Source of the DNA: Begonia masoniana
Lineage: Eukaryota > Streptophyta > Magnoliopsida > Cucurbitales > Begoniaceae
NCBI GenBank assembly: GCA_022432975.1
Contig: CM039502.1
Coordinates: 5,880,375-5,944,374 of the forward strand
Reading direction: 5' to 3'
Length of the DNA stretch: 64,000 nucleotides
Positions 1-9,351 of this stretch are shown piece after piece (positions within the stretch are counted from its first letter, which is position 1; each line of letters starts with the position of its first letter). The position numbers were made by a program, and so were the translations under genes. The notes beneath the pieces are model-generated. The model did not search any database, had not been told where the DNA came from, and was given only the letters and a program-made list of their open reading frames with translations.

Positions 1-74
1 AAAAAATAAAAACAAACGCCTAATGCAAGTGGCGATTTTTTTTTTTTTTTTAATAAATAAATGCAATAATCAGC
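1..74. other. 3' non-coding end of copia element 1
   Basis: Lies just past the stop codon of the minus-strand gag-pol ORF. It holds a run of 16 T at 36-51. No polypurine tract or LTR start is recognisable, so the 3' LTR lies outside the window. Confidence 0.5.
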
Positions 75-3000
75 TTACATAACACAAAGGCCTAGGGCAG
101 ACCTCAGCTCTTCAAACCTTACACCATCCAACGCCTTGGTGAAAATATCGGCAATTTGCTTTTCGGTCACCATATGCTCCAAATTAATAATTTTGTCCTC
201 CACTAAAGATCGAATAAAATGATGTCGTATGTCAATATGCTTTGTCCGTGAATGCTGAACCGCATTTTTCGAAATATTGATAGCGCTCAAATTATCACAA
301 TAAAGGGTCATGACACCCTGTGTGACACCATAGTCTTTCATCATTTGTTTCATCCACAAAAGCTGCGTACAGCTGCTACCTGCTGCTATATACTCTGCCT
401 CAGCTGTAGATAGGGAAATGGAATTCTGTTTCTTGCTAAACCATGACACCAAGTTGTGTTCAACATAAAAACATCCACCCGAAGTGCTTTTTCGGTTATC
501 GGAGCTTCCTGCCCAGTCAGCGTCACAATAACCCACCAGATTTGCATTAGAATCAAAAGAATACCAGATGCCATAATCAGTTGTTCCACTGACATATTTT
601 AGAATTCGTTTTACCGATACTAGATGCGACTCCTTCGGATTTGATTGAAATCGAGCGTATAAACCCACGCTATAGCAAATATCTGGTCGGCTGGCAGTAA
701 GATATAATAGGCTTCTAATCATGCTTCTATATAAACGTGAATCAACAGCAACTCCCTTTTCATCTTTAGAGATTTTCTCGTGTGTCCCAAGGGGTGTTCT
801 ACTCGGGCGTGCATTCTCAAGCTTAAACTTCTTCAATAAATTCTTGGCATATTTGGATTGAGATATAAAAATACCATTCTTTTCTTGCTGGATTTGAAGC
901 CCAAGAAAATAAGTGGTTTTATCTACTCCCCCTCGCTCATATCCCTTGGTTAATAGATATTGAGTGAGTCGTTCATACCATGCACGAGGGGCTTGTTTGA
1001 GCCCATATAACGCATTTTTCAACTTATAAACGTACTCGGGATGATGAGGGTCTTCAAAACCCTTTGGTTGAGCAACATAAACCTCTTCATTAAGAGACCC
1101 ATTGAGGAACGCACTCTTCACATCCATTTGATATAGCTTGAACCGCATAACACACGCAATAGCCAATAGGAGCCGAATAGATTCAAGTCGTGCAACAGGA
1201 GCGAAAGTTTCATCGAAATCAACTCCTTCAATTTGAAAATACCCTTGAGCCACTAGTCGAGCTTTGTTGCGAGTAATATTCCCATGCTCATCGGTCTTGT
1301 TCATGAAGATCCACTTAGTACCAATAACATTCACATCGGGAGGACACGATACTAAATCCCAAACTTGATTTCGGGAGAATTGACTAAGTTCTTCTTGCAT
1401 GGCTCCTATCCAGTACTCATCTAGCAATGCCTCTTTCACATTCTTTGGCTCGATCGTTGATGTAAAGCATGCCATTTGGATCATGTCTCGATAATTCACC
1501 CGCGGCCTATCTCTGATTTGTATACCATCATTCAGACCACCAATAATTTCATCTGTAGGATGATTCTTCTGAACACGTGTAGATGGTTGTCTGGGGCGTG
1601 TGATATCAGCTTCTACTTCATCAACAGTCTCTGTTTGATCTGGGACACCGCCTGAGACACCCTCTGTGACACCGGGTGAAATACTAGCGCCTTCATTACT
1701 TAAAATGTGGTCTGCATCATCTCTTGGATTATCAGTTGTGTCCAAAGAGTCGTCCACTTGAACATTGGCAGATTCGATGACAGTTCGAGTTCTTTTATTG
1801 TAAACCCGATAAACACGGCTATTTGTAGCATAACCGAGAAAGATCGCCTCATCACTTTTAGGATCTAGTTTACTCCTGTGTTCCCTGTCATTCAACACAA
1901 AACAGATGCTGCCAAATGGGTGAAAATAATGAAGATTTGGAGTTCTACCTTTCCATATCTCATAGGGTGTCATAGAAGTTTTGCCGCGAAGATACACCCG
2001 ATTAATTGTATAACATGCGGTATTCATTGCTTCCGCCCAGAACCTTTGTGGCACATCCCTTTCATGTAGCATAACACGAGTCATCTCAGCCAAAGTTCGA
2101 TTTTTCCGTTCAACGACTCCGTTTTGTTGAGGAGTCTTTGGTGCCGAAAATTCATGAGCGATCCCTAGGTGTTTACAAAAATCCGAGAACTCAGAGTTTT
2201 CAAACTCTCTTCCATGGTCACTGCGGATACGTATAATTTTCAAAATAACACAGTCTTTTTCGCGTTGAAGTCGAGTACACATTGACTTGAAAACTTTAAA
2301 CGTGTCGGACTTTTCTCTTAGAAACTCCACCCATGTATAGCGTGAAAAATCATCAACTGTAACGAATACGTAACGTTTTCCTCCAATACTTTCAACAGGC
2401 ATCGGCCCCATTAGATCCATGTGAAGTAATTCAAGAACCCGGGTAGTTGTGGAACCCTGTGACACCGGGTGAGACACCTTCGTTTGCTTTCCGATTTGAC
2501 ATGGTCCGCATAATTTGTCTTCATCAAATTTTAATTCAGGAATTCCTCGAACAGTACCTTTCGAAATAAGCTTCTCCAGCATTCTGAAATTAACATGTCC
2601 CAACTTTCTATGCCATAAAATAGTGTCTTCCATACTCGACCGAAGGCAGGTAGATGAGGAATAAATAAGATAACAATTGTCTGATGATCTAACTCCTTCA
2701 ATAACACAATCTTTGTTTTGATCGGACACAACACATCTTTCTTTCGTAAATTGCACATTCAGATCTTGATCGCAGAGCTGGCTGATACTGATTAGGTTAG
2801 ATTTCAAACCATTTACCAATAAGACATCACTTAACTTTGGTAAATCAGGGACATTCAACGTACCCCTGCCAATGACATCCGATGAGACACCGTTGCCGAA
2901 TGTAACTTTTCCCACGGATTCGGGTACAATATCCATCAAGTATCTCTCTTCACCTGTCATATATCTAGAACAGCCACTATCAAAATACCATGCATTGGTT

Positions 3001-4889
3001 CCGATCGCCTTTAGTGAGAGATGTGTAACATTGCACTTTAAATTTGATTTCTTCACCCATTTCTGATAAGGGAATCTGTAGGAAGAAGCATTTCTTTTCT
3101 TCACCCATTTCTGATAAGGGAATCTGTAGGAAGAAGTATTTCTAACAGTACCAAGTCTGAGATCCGCAAGATAGTTGAAGCATGTAGAACGAATATGACC
3201 ACGACGTTGGCAATAATGACATACATAAACATACTTGTTACCTTTACTGCTTGAGGCATGATAGAAGTTATAAGAATTTGATCCTCTGTCAGTTCTTGGC
3301 ATTCCGTTTGCAGCTTGCTTTCCTTTGTGATCAAAGCCCTTGTCTGACACCTGCTGTGACACTGGTTGTGACAATGAGCTTCCCTTTATGAACTTCATCA
3401 CAAAGCGATTTTCCTTTACTGTAACAGTCTTTGAACCTGAACTTTCACCTTTGAATCCCAGTCCAAACCGATTTACGCTTGATTTGCCGACATTTAGAAT
3501 ATCATCGAGATTAGAAGAACCCGAATTCAGCATTTTGACATTCTTCTTCATGAGGCTTATCTCATTGGTTAGATCATTAGATTCATCCTGACTTGCTTTC
3601 AGCTTTGTCTCCAAATCATCAATAACATTTTGAAGATTGTTCTTCTCATCCTTCAAATTTCTAATTTGTGCGTGTAGAAGCTGATTTACTTGAACAAGCT
3701 CGGTCCATTTCTCATGCAGAAACTTATATTCTCCAATAAGATCTTCTTCTGTGACTGGTTCTTCATCTTCATCACTATTACTAGAAAATCCGTCTGTGAC
3801 ACCCTGTATAACACTGCCATTTTCTTCACATTCTATCTTTCCAGCAAGTGCCACATGATTGCTCTGAAATTCATCTTCGTTTTCAGACTCATCCTCACTC
3901 CAGGTTGCATTCAGAGAATTCTTCTTTTTCTTCAAGGTGTTAGCGCATTCTGCCTGTATGTGCCCAAATCCTTCACATTCTCTGCACTGAATACCTTTAT
4001 TTTTTAATGGTTGATCAGACCCATTAGTTTCTTCTCTCTGCTTCTTGTTGTTTGAAGAACCATTTTTGAAGTGTGTGACACCCTGCTTGACACCGCGTGT
4101 ATTCCTTCCGAATCGCTTCATAACTCTGCTGAAATTCTTCGAGAGCAGGGCTAGAGATTCCTCCAAGTCATCTTCATCATGCTTGCTGTGATTTTGTACC
4201 TCTGATTTTAAAGCCACTCCCTTTGCCTTTTTATTTTCGGTCTCTCCTCCAATATTCATTTCGAAAGTTCTGAGAGATCCCATTAACTCCTCTAGCTTCA
4301 TTTTTGACACATCTTTGGCTTCTTCTATAGCAGTTACTTTATAAGCAAATCTTTGTGGTAAGGATCGTAGTGTTTTTCGTACAAGCTTTTCTTCGGAAAT
4401 CACCTCTCCGAGAGCAAAAGCTTCATTAGCTATGTCACATAATTTTGAGTTGAACTCCCCAATGGTCTCATCTTCCTGCATTTTCAGATTCTCAAACCGA
4501 GTGGTTAGCATTTGCATTTTAGACAACTTTACCGTAGATATCCCTTCATAGGTAGTTTGAAGAATTTCCCATGCTCTCTTTGCGGATTCACATGTTGAGA
4601 TAAGTCTGAATTGCACGGGATCAACGCCATTGAAAATAGCATTAAGAGCTTTTGAATTATTATTTGCCAAGGCATCCTCATTTGTCGTCCAATCTACTTC
4701 CGGCTTAGGAGAAATAATACCATCTTTATCAGTAAGTGTAGGCGGGTTCCAACCTGTAAGAATAGATCTCAAAGCCTTCTCATCAATGGCTTTGATGAAA
4801 GCTCTCATCCTTGCCTTCCAATACGCATAATTACTCCCATCCAATAATGGTGGACGCATTGTAGAACCTCCTTCTTTCACAGAGTCCAT
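75..4889 (-). CDS. copia Gag-Pol polyprotein with the RT catalytic segment deleted
   Basis: A 1604-residue single frame. In order: copia gag N-terminus (DGSNYAYWKARM near residue 19), a CCHC knuckle near residue 303 (CRECEGFGH), an acidic coiled-coil stretch, a second knuckle (CHYCQRRGH), protease (WYFDSGCSRYMTG), integrase HHCC zinc finger and D,D,E core (HMDLMGP, SDHGREFEN, NGVVERKNR), reverse transcriptase ([27 protein letters not shown]) and RNase H (STAEAEYIAAG, HIDIRHHFIR). Right after VDKTT the chain jumps to YFLGLQI. About 50 residues found in the second copia of this window, including the YVDD catalytic motif, are missing in frame. The enzyme should therefore be dead, although no stop or frameshift is present. 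Confidence 0.9.
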   Translation of the reverse strand: MDSVKEGGSTMRPPLLDGSNYAYWKARMRAFIKAIDEKALRSILTGWNPPTLTDKDGIISPKPEVDWTTNEDALANNNSKALNAIFNGVDPVQFRLISTCESAKRAWEILQTTYEGISTVKLSKMQMLTTRFENLKMQEDETIGEFNSKLCDIANEAFALGEVISEEKLVRKTLRSLPQRFAYKVTAIEEAKDVSKMKLEELMGSLRTFEMNIGGETENKKAKGVALKSEVQNHSKHDEDDLEESLALLSKNFSRVMKRFGRNTRGVKQGVTHFKNGSSNNKKQREETNGSDQPLKNKGIQCRECEGFGHIQAECANTLKKKKNSLNATWSEDESENEDEFQSNHVALAGKIECEENGSVIQGVTDGFSSNSDEDEEPVTEEDLIGEYKFLHEKWTELVQVNQLLHAQIRNLKDEKNNLQNVIDDLETKLKASQDESNDLTNEISLMKKNVKMLNSGSSNLDDILNVGKSSVNRFGLGFKGESSGSKTVTVKENRFVMKFIKGSSLSQPVSQQVSDKGFDHKGKQAANGMPRTDRGSNSYNFYHASSSKGNKYVYVCHYCQRRGHIRSTCFNYLADLRLGTVRNTSSYRFPYQKWVKKRNASSYRFPYQKWVKKSNLKCNVTHLSLKAIGTNAWYFDSGCSRYMTGEERYLMDIVPESVGKVTFGNGVSSDVIGRGTLNVPDLPKLSDVLLVNGLKSNLISISQLCDQDLNVQFTKERCVVSDQNKDCVIEGVRSSDNCYLIYSSSTCLRSSMEDTILWHRKLGHVNFRMLEKLISKGTVRGIPELKFDEDKLCGPCQIGKQTKVSHPVSQGSTTTRVLELLHMDLMGPMPVESIGGKRYVFVTVDDFSRYTWVEFLREKSDTFKVFKSMCTRLQREKDCVILKIIRIRSDHGREFENSEFSDFCKHLGIAHEFSAPKTPQQNGVVERKNRTLAEMTRVMLHERDVPQRFWAEAMNTACYTINRVYLRGKTSMTPYEIWKGRTPNLHYFHPFGSICFVLNDREHRSKLDPKSDEAIFLGYATNSRVYRVYNKRTRTVIESANVQVDDSLDTTDNPRDDADHILSNEGASISPGVTEGVSGGVPDQTETVDEVEADITRPRQPSTRVQKNHPTDEIIGGLNDGIQIRDRPRVNYRDMIQMACFTSTIEPKNVKEALLDEYWIGAMQEELSQFSRNQVWDLVSCPPDVNVIGTKWIFMNKTDEHGNITRNKARLVAQGYFQIEGVDFDETFAPVARLESIRLLLAIACVMRFKLYQMDVKSAFLNGSLNEEVYVAQPKGFEDPHHPEYVYKLKNALYGLKQAPRAWYERLTQYLLTKGYERGGVDKTTYFLGLQIQQEKNGIFISQSKYAKNLLKKFKLENARPSRTPLGTHEKISKDEKGVAVDSRLYRSMIRSLLYLTASRPDICYSVGLYARFQSNPKESHLVSVKRILKYVSGTTDYGIWYSFDSNANLVGYCDADWAGSSDNRKSTSGGCFYVEHNLVSWFSKKQNSISLSTAEAEYIAAGSSCTQLLWMKQMMKDYGVTQGVMTLYCDNLSAINISKNAVQHSRTKHIDIRHHFIRSLVEDKIINLEHMVTEKQIADIFTKALDGVRFEELRSALGLCVM
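3052..3147 (-). repeat. 48-bp tandem duplication inside copia 1 gag-pol
   Basis: Two adjacent 48-bp units (3052-3099, 3100-3147) differ at few positions. They encode a repeated 16-residue segment (SSYRFPYQKWVKK...) between the second zinc knuckle and the protease. The frame is kept. Confidence 0.85.
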
Positions 4890-4945
4890 CGCACACGAAC
4901 TAAGATCTTGTCCCTCGGATCCCGCTTAAGAAACAGAAGCGATCC

Positions 4946-4957
4946 GCTCTGATACCA
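4946..4957 (-). other. primer binding site of copia 1
   Basis: On the minus strand it reads TGGTATCAGAGC, the complement of the 3' end of plant initiator Met tRNA. It lies two bases inside the LTR end at 4960, as expected for minus-strand DNA priming. Confidence 0.85.
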
Positions 4958-4959
4958 AT

Positions 4960-5880
4960 TGAAAGTTTAATATCAGTTCAGTGATGTCACACAAGGATCC
5001 TTGTGTGACACCGATTTTAAAGTAACGATGAACGATATAAAAAGTGCGGAAATAAATGACACAAGAGGTTGGTAACGCAGTTCGGCAACCAGCCTACGTC
5101 TGCGGGGCCACGCCCAGATATAAAAACTTTTCCTTGAGTTAACAAAGTTACAAGAAAAACTCGGACTTATACAAATAAAGACTCCCTCTTATCTTTGTCG
5201 CCGCCTCTAGCTAACTTCCTCAACGAAACAGTTTTTGCGAGATCCCCTCGACTTTAGAACGACCTCTCCCGAGATCTAGATAACAACAAGATCCCCTCGT
5301 TGTTGGTTCCTCCCGAAACCCGTGTTATGGTAAGATTCCCTCGCCCACGATCACGAACGACAAGCTCCCCTTGTCTAAGAAACAGAACTCCTCACGAGTT
5401 CGGATGCTGTCTCCTCCCGAGACAGAGCTTTAATGAAGAACAAGGAATATTGCCTCCTGTGACACCTCCTGGAACACCAGATCGAAGTCTTCGGATGCAA
5501 CACACAGCACACTCGGTAGAACGATGAAATCCACAGATTAAGTCGAGTGTGTAACACAATCACTAACTCAAACGCAGAAGCGATGAGAGTGAAAGAAAAA
5601 CCGACGGCTTGGAAAAACGAAGAAATCTTCTCTCGTGTAAAATCAATACTCCGTCGTCTGCCAAGTGCATATACCATATTCAATCTTTCCAAATAATGTT
5701 GTTTCCTTATTTTTCTCTTCCATAGAATCATCATTATTACTTCTATAATATCTTCCCATAATCGGATTGGGCGGTTTCTTGATTGTCAAGTCATAAATCA
5801 CCACTTGAATAAAATATTATTTTTATAATAAATTGCCAAAAAATCACATGCCAACACTAATGCAAATTCTTGCATTTACA
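4960..5880 (-). repeat. 5' LTR of copia 1 (921 bp)
   Basis: Starts TGAAAG and ends TTTACA in plus orientation (TG...CA). It abuts the primer site on the left and a possible AAATA target duplication on the right. It has several GATCCCCTCG-like segments and a perfect palindrome near its inner end. The outer boundary comes from comparison with the element-free block B and is less certain than the inner one. Confidence 0.65.
4985..5010. repeat. 26-bp perfect palindrome in the copia 1 LTR
   Basis: The half-site TGTCACACAAGGA is followed directly by its reverse complement. It lies 25 bp from the inner end of the LTR, in the U5 region of the transcript, and could form a 13-bp hairpin in RNA. Its outer arm is the GTGTGACA word that recurs elsewhere in this element. 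Confidence 0.85.
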
Positions 5881-6126
5881 AAATAAAAAAAAAATTAGAG
5901 AAGCCAGAACACTAAACTTCATATTAGAAACAAAATCTAACAATGAATATCAAATGGTGTAGTAGTAATACTCCAAAATAAAATACTGCAAAAAGTGAAT
6001 ATCGTGATATGACATATAGTATTCTAAATAAATAACTGAAATTGGAATACAGCAATGTCTCACAAATAAAACACTCACGGGAGAAATAAATGAAAACTAA
6101 GAAGAATGTCGAACTCAATCTTGCTT

Positions 6127-6303
6127 TGGCTAGAGATGTTAAACGAGCCGGTTGAGCCGAGTCTGGAAAGATCCGGCTCACCGAGCCTAACGAGCCGAGT
6201 CTAACGAGTTGATCCCAAAAAATTTCTAACGCAAGTAGGCTTGCGAGCCACGAGCGGAGCTGACCCAATGAGCCTAACAAGCCGAGCTTAACGAGCCAAT
6301 CAT
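6127..6303. mobile_element. possible hAT-like subterminal repeat region
   Basis: Starts TAGAGATGTTAAACGAGCC and contains many ACGAGCC/GAGCC words in both orientations, a pattern common at the ends of non-autonomous hAT elements in plants. No matching second end or 8-bp duplication was found nearby, so this may be a fragment. Confidence 0.35.
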
Positions 6304-7199
6304 ACATAAATAAAGTAAAAGAGTAGTATGTAAATTAGTAGAAATTTTATTAATCATGAGACACACTCCTCTTAATTTATATTTAGGAAGAATGTTAAGC
6401 CAATATTTTTAAAATTTTGTTTTTATTTTATTAAGAAGATCTCTAAATTAATCTATTTAACGATATTGTACAAAAATTTGGAGAACAAGATGATAAATGA
6501 GATAATAAATTCCTGAACATTCATTTGTAGCATCATAAAATGGTTTTAAAAAATAAGAAATATATTAGCTACATCACAACTAGATTAATCAAAATTAATA
6601 CTTTGTGTTTTCTCATTAATAAAAACACAAATAACTTATTAATATTAAAAAGTCAAATTCCACTTATTATCTACATCGATTTTTAATTTTTTTTATTTAA
6701 GTTGGACAGTTTTACACAAATCTCTATATTTTTGTTGTCTTGAATTAGATCCAATGATATAAAAAATTACGGATTTAATTAATTTAATATGAGGCGAAAT
6801 ATATGTCATATCATCTTTAACAATTAAGTTCAAAATATAACATACATATCTCATATGAATAAGAGAATCGTAAAAAGTATCTAATTGGAAATAATTTTTA
6901 AAATGAGAAATAACAATGATAAAATACATTAACTATATTTTTTAGAATTTCGTGTGTTATATTTAGTATTTTTAAATATAAGTGCGCATGCAATAACAAT
7001 AAAATACGTTATTTGAAATCAGGTTCCAAGAACTATCATTAGGCCAATATATTGTCGTAAATAACCAAATAGGCGTGCGAGAAATAAAGCAATTTTTAGA
7101 TAATTGTGTGGTAAAGAATAACCTTAATTTGATTTAGTATATAAGGACACAACACAGTAAACTGTCCAATTATACTATATGTTGCAAAATGTACAAATA
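6304..7199. other. AT-rich stretch without recognisable gene
   Basis: Low-complexity AT-rich DNA with only short ORFs lacking known motifs. It is kept in block B (49143-50138) with small indels, and appears again in error-rich form at about 26890-27790. Confidence 0.6.
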
Positions 7200-7203
7200 T
7201 AGG

Positions 7204-7690
7204 TTCGTTATAAATGGTATCAGAGCCTGTACCCAACCCGAAATGTGGACAACGAAGACGTTGGGCCCCCGAGGGGAGGAGGGGTGATTGTGATGACCCG
7301 AATGTGTACGTATGAATACGACTGCGAGGCAAACCTCGGATTGTAAGGCAAACCTCGGGACCTAAGCCGAGTATAGTTAAATCCCGGACTCGAATATAGG
7401 CAAATCCCGGGTCATGGGTCATAAAAAAAGGGGTTGTTACAATTCCACATCGCTTTAAGAGGTATATGGAAATGAAACACATGTATAGAAATCCTCCCAA
7501 GATAGTAAGATGTGTTTTAGAGCACAATTAACAACGGATTCCATAAGAATTCCGAAATTAAAAATGCTCCGACGAGAGCAGTACCATGTTGGGTGACCGA
7601 CTGAAAAGTCCTCACCAAAACAAATCCGTGAGGGTTGTATGAGCAACCCAAAGCAGACAATATCTTACTCGGATGAAGGGGTTCGTTATA
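7204..7690 (+). mobile_element. truncated Cassandra-type TRIM (lacks its 5' LTR)
   Basis: Holds the last few bases of a 5' LTR (TTCGTTATA), a primer site TGGTATCAGAGC at 7215-7226, a purine tract before 7289 and a full LTR from 7289 to 7690. The LTR includes a 5S-rRNA-like segment at 7535-7613 with GAGAGCAGTACCATGTTGGG and GTGACCGACTGAAAAGTCCT, which match the internal promoter region of plant 5S rRNA. Block B (51425-52288) has the full element, so most of the 5' LTR was lost here together with upstream DNA. Confidence 0.8.
7535..7613 (+). promoter_or_regulatory. 5S-rRNA-derived segment within the Cassandra LTR
   Basis: Follows the plant 5S rRNA order: GGATYCCATAAGAAYTCCGAA, a weakened A box (AAATTAAAAATGCTC), GAGAGCAGTACC and a C box (GGGTGACCGACT). 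In Cassandra elements this segment is a relic of an RNA polymerase III internal promoter. The A box has lost its GCG, so activity is doubtful. Confidence 0.7.
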
Positions 7691-8067
7691 CATTGAATCA
7701 ACATAGTCCCTTTTATGAATCACTATATCAATTTCATACAATAAATCTACATTAAGTACAAAATAATAATGATCAAAGTAGTCGTAGGTCATTTAATTAA
7801 CATAGTCCAATTTTATTATCTATATATCAACTTCACATATAAAATGGACTATAATGAGATATTTTCACGACTAGACTACGACGAAACGATAAACGATTCA
7901 ACTATTGGATGGATCAAACTGTTTGACCTCAGATAAAATTAAATGACTCATAGTTGAAGACATAAAGAAATAAGTAACATATCTAAGGACCAGAAGCCCT
8001 AGCTTGAGAGCTTTTCACTTATTTAATCTTTTGGACGTCCGTCGTCAGAAGTTTGCTCCCGATCCAA

Positions 8068-8086
8068 CCCCCCCCCCCCCCCCCCC
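8068..8086. repeat. homopolymer of 19 C
   Basis: A C19 run next to the copia LTR. The corresponding site in block B is a short interrupted C-rich stretch, and in the error-rich copy the run is broken by an A. Its length is likely unreliable. Confidence 0.8.
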
Positions 8087-8107
8087 TTTATTTTCTCACA
8101 ATTTTGT

Positions 8108-8342
8108 TGAAAAATCAAATGAGAAATCGAAAAAGAAAACGAGAAAATAATAGATATCGAAATTTATGTGGAAACCTTAGAAGGGAAAAAACTATGGGCA
8201 GAGGAGAGAAATCACTAATCAAAATCGGTACAATGAGTTTTGCGACTCAAACATCAATATATAGAGAAAACATAAAACCCTAATATTGATATACGAGTTC
8301 GACCCGACCTAACTAGAATTTGGGTCACATCAAATTCTAACA
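8108..8342 (-). repeat. copia LTR, minus orientation (block A)
   Basis: Reads TGTTAGAATTTGATG...TTTTTCA on the minus strand. It is preceded on that strand by a purine-rich AAGGTGGAGAT, a polypurine tract, which marks it as a 3' LTR of a minus-strand copia element whose protease relic lies at 12077-12560. It resembles the opposite-facing LTR at 12658-12886. Confidence 0.65.
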
Positions 8343-8845
8343 ATCTCCACCTTGACACGAATTCCACATATGAGATCCAACGGGCTACTCGGTCAAACCC
8401 AAAGCGAATCCAGAACACTGAACTCTGACAATCTCCATATTCAAAAAAATTCCGGAGCAAGAAAATAAATCTTCAAATCTTCCTCTTCCACACATGTCCC
8501 TGATTGGTCATTTTAGCAACTAATGCTGATCGGGTACAAACATTTAAACCACGATGATGACATCTTCAAATCTCAAAAACATCATCCAAATCTTCAAGGA
8601 AATTCCGATGATCGGAGTATCCTTGGCGGTTCTTGTCTCTTCATTGTTCGATAGCGACAACAGTGACTAACCCTTTCACCTTAGGGTTTTTTCCTTTCTT
8701 CACTGTTAAGCAATGATGACTGTGGCTAACCCTTTCACTTTAGAGTTTTCTCTTCAATGATCGTGGCGAGCTCTGTTTGATTGGAATAGTATTGGTGGTG
8801 TTGGACCTTATCAACCCTAAAGCTCACTCAAATGGTGATATTTTC
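8343..8845 (-). other. 3' internal region of the decayed copia element
   Basis: Sequence between the polypurine tract of the minus-strand copia relic and the gypsy-related insertion. No coding motif is visible. It is kept in block B at about 52929-53420. Confidence 0.4.
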
Positions 8846-9351
8846 CCTCACATTTATAAACTACCACCATGCTGCTTCCACAATCGAGGGATCAACCCTA
8901 ACAATCTTCCCCTTCACACATCGGGCCTTGAGTTGGTTAACCATCGACACACTGATGTGGATCAAATCGCATTGGATTTTTGGAGCAACAAGATCGAGCT
9001 TTGTGAAGGCCTGACTTTCGGAGCCCATAACTTTTATCGTTGTTTTTGCAATTATTTTTATTTCTTTTAATTCCGTTATTTATTTAATTTTCCTAAGACG
9101 ATATAAATAGTTTCTTTTCTTTAGGGTTGAGGGAGTTTTTGAATTGAATGAAAGTTTGCCTCTTTTCCAGTTTCTACTCTTTCTAGGGTTTGAGATTAAT
9201 GTCTTTAATCTGATAATCGTGCGCGATTCAACAGATTTTAGAAGACAACTGCTGGTAATCGTGCGCGGTTCAACAGCTTTTGTGAGTTCCGATAATTTTC
9301 TGTAATTTTCGCTGCATCAGTTGGTATCAGAGCCAAACGATTCTTGCTTCC

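Larger units (their letters stand above)
1..5880 (-). mobile_element. Ty1/copia LTR retrotransposon 1, cut by the window edge
   Basis: Reading on the minus strand: 5' LTR (5880-4960), initiator-Met tRNA primer site (4957-4946), then a gag-pol ORF (4889-75). The LTR starts TG and ends CA in plus orientation. The five bases after it, AAATA (5881-5885), fit a target duplication, because block B carries AAATA at the matching place (about 48719-48723) without the element. The 3' LTR and left target site are not in the window. Two zinc knuckles and a coiled-coil gag tail resemble the Sirevirus branch, but lineage assignment is inference. Confidence 0.85.

Noticed and set aside
5300..5734. Short ORFs on both strands in the copia 1 LTR
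   Set aside because: LTR sequence, no motifs, and not expected to be coding.
7215..7226. TGGTATCAGAGC words (7215, 9322, 12892, 51822, 54545) as parts of tRNA genes
   Set aside because: Each is only the short primer site complementary to the tRNA 3' end beside an LTR. No tRNA cloverleaf surrounds it.
7535..7613. Functional 5S rRNA gene
   Set aside because: Only the internal promoter part is similar, the A box is degraded and the segment lies inside a Cassandra LTR.
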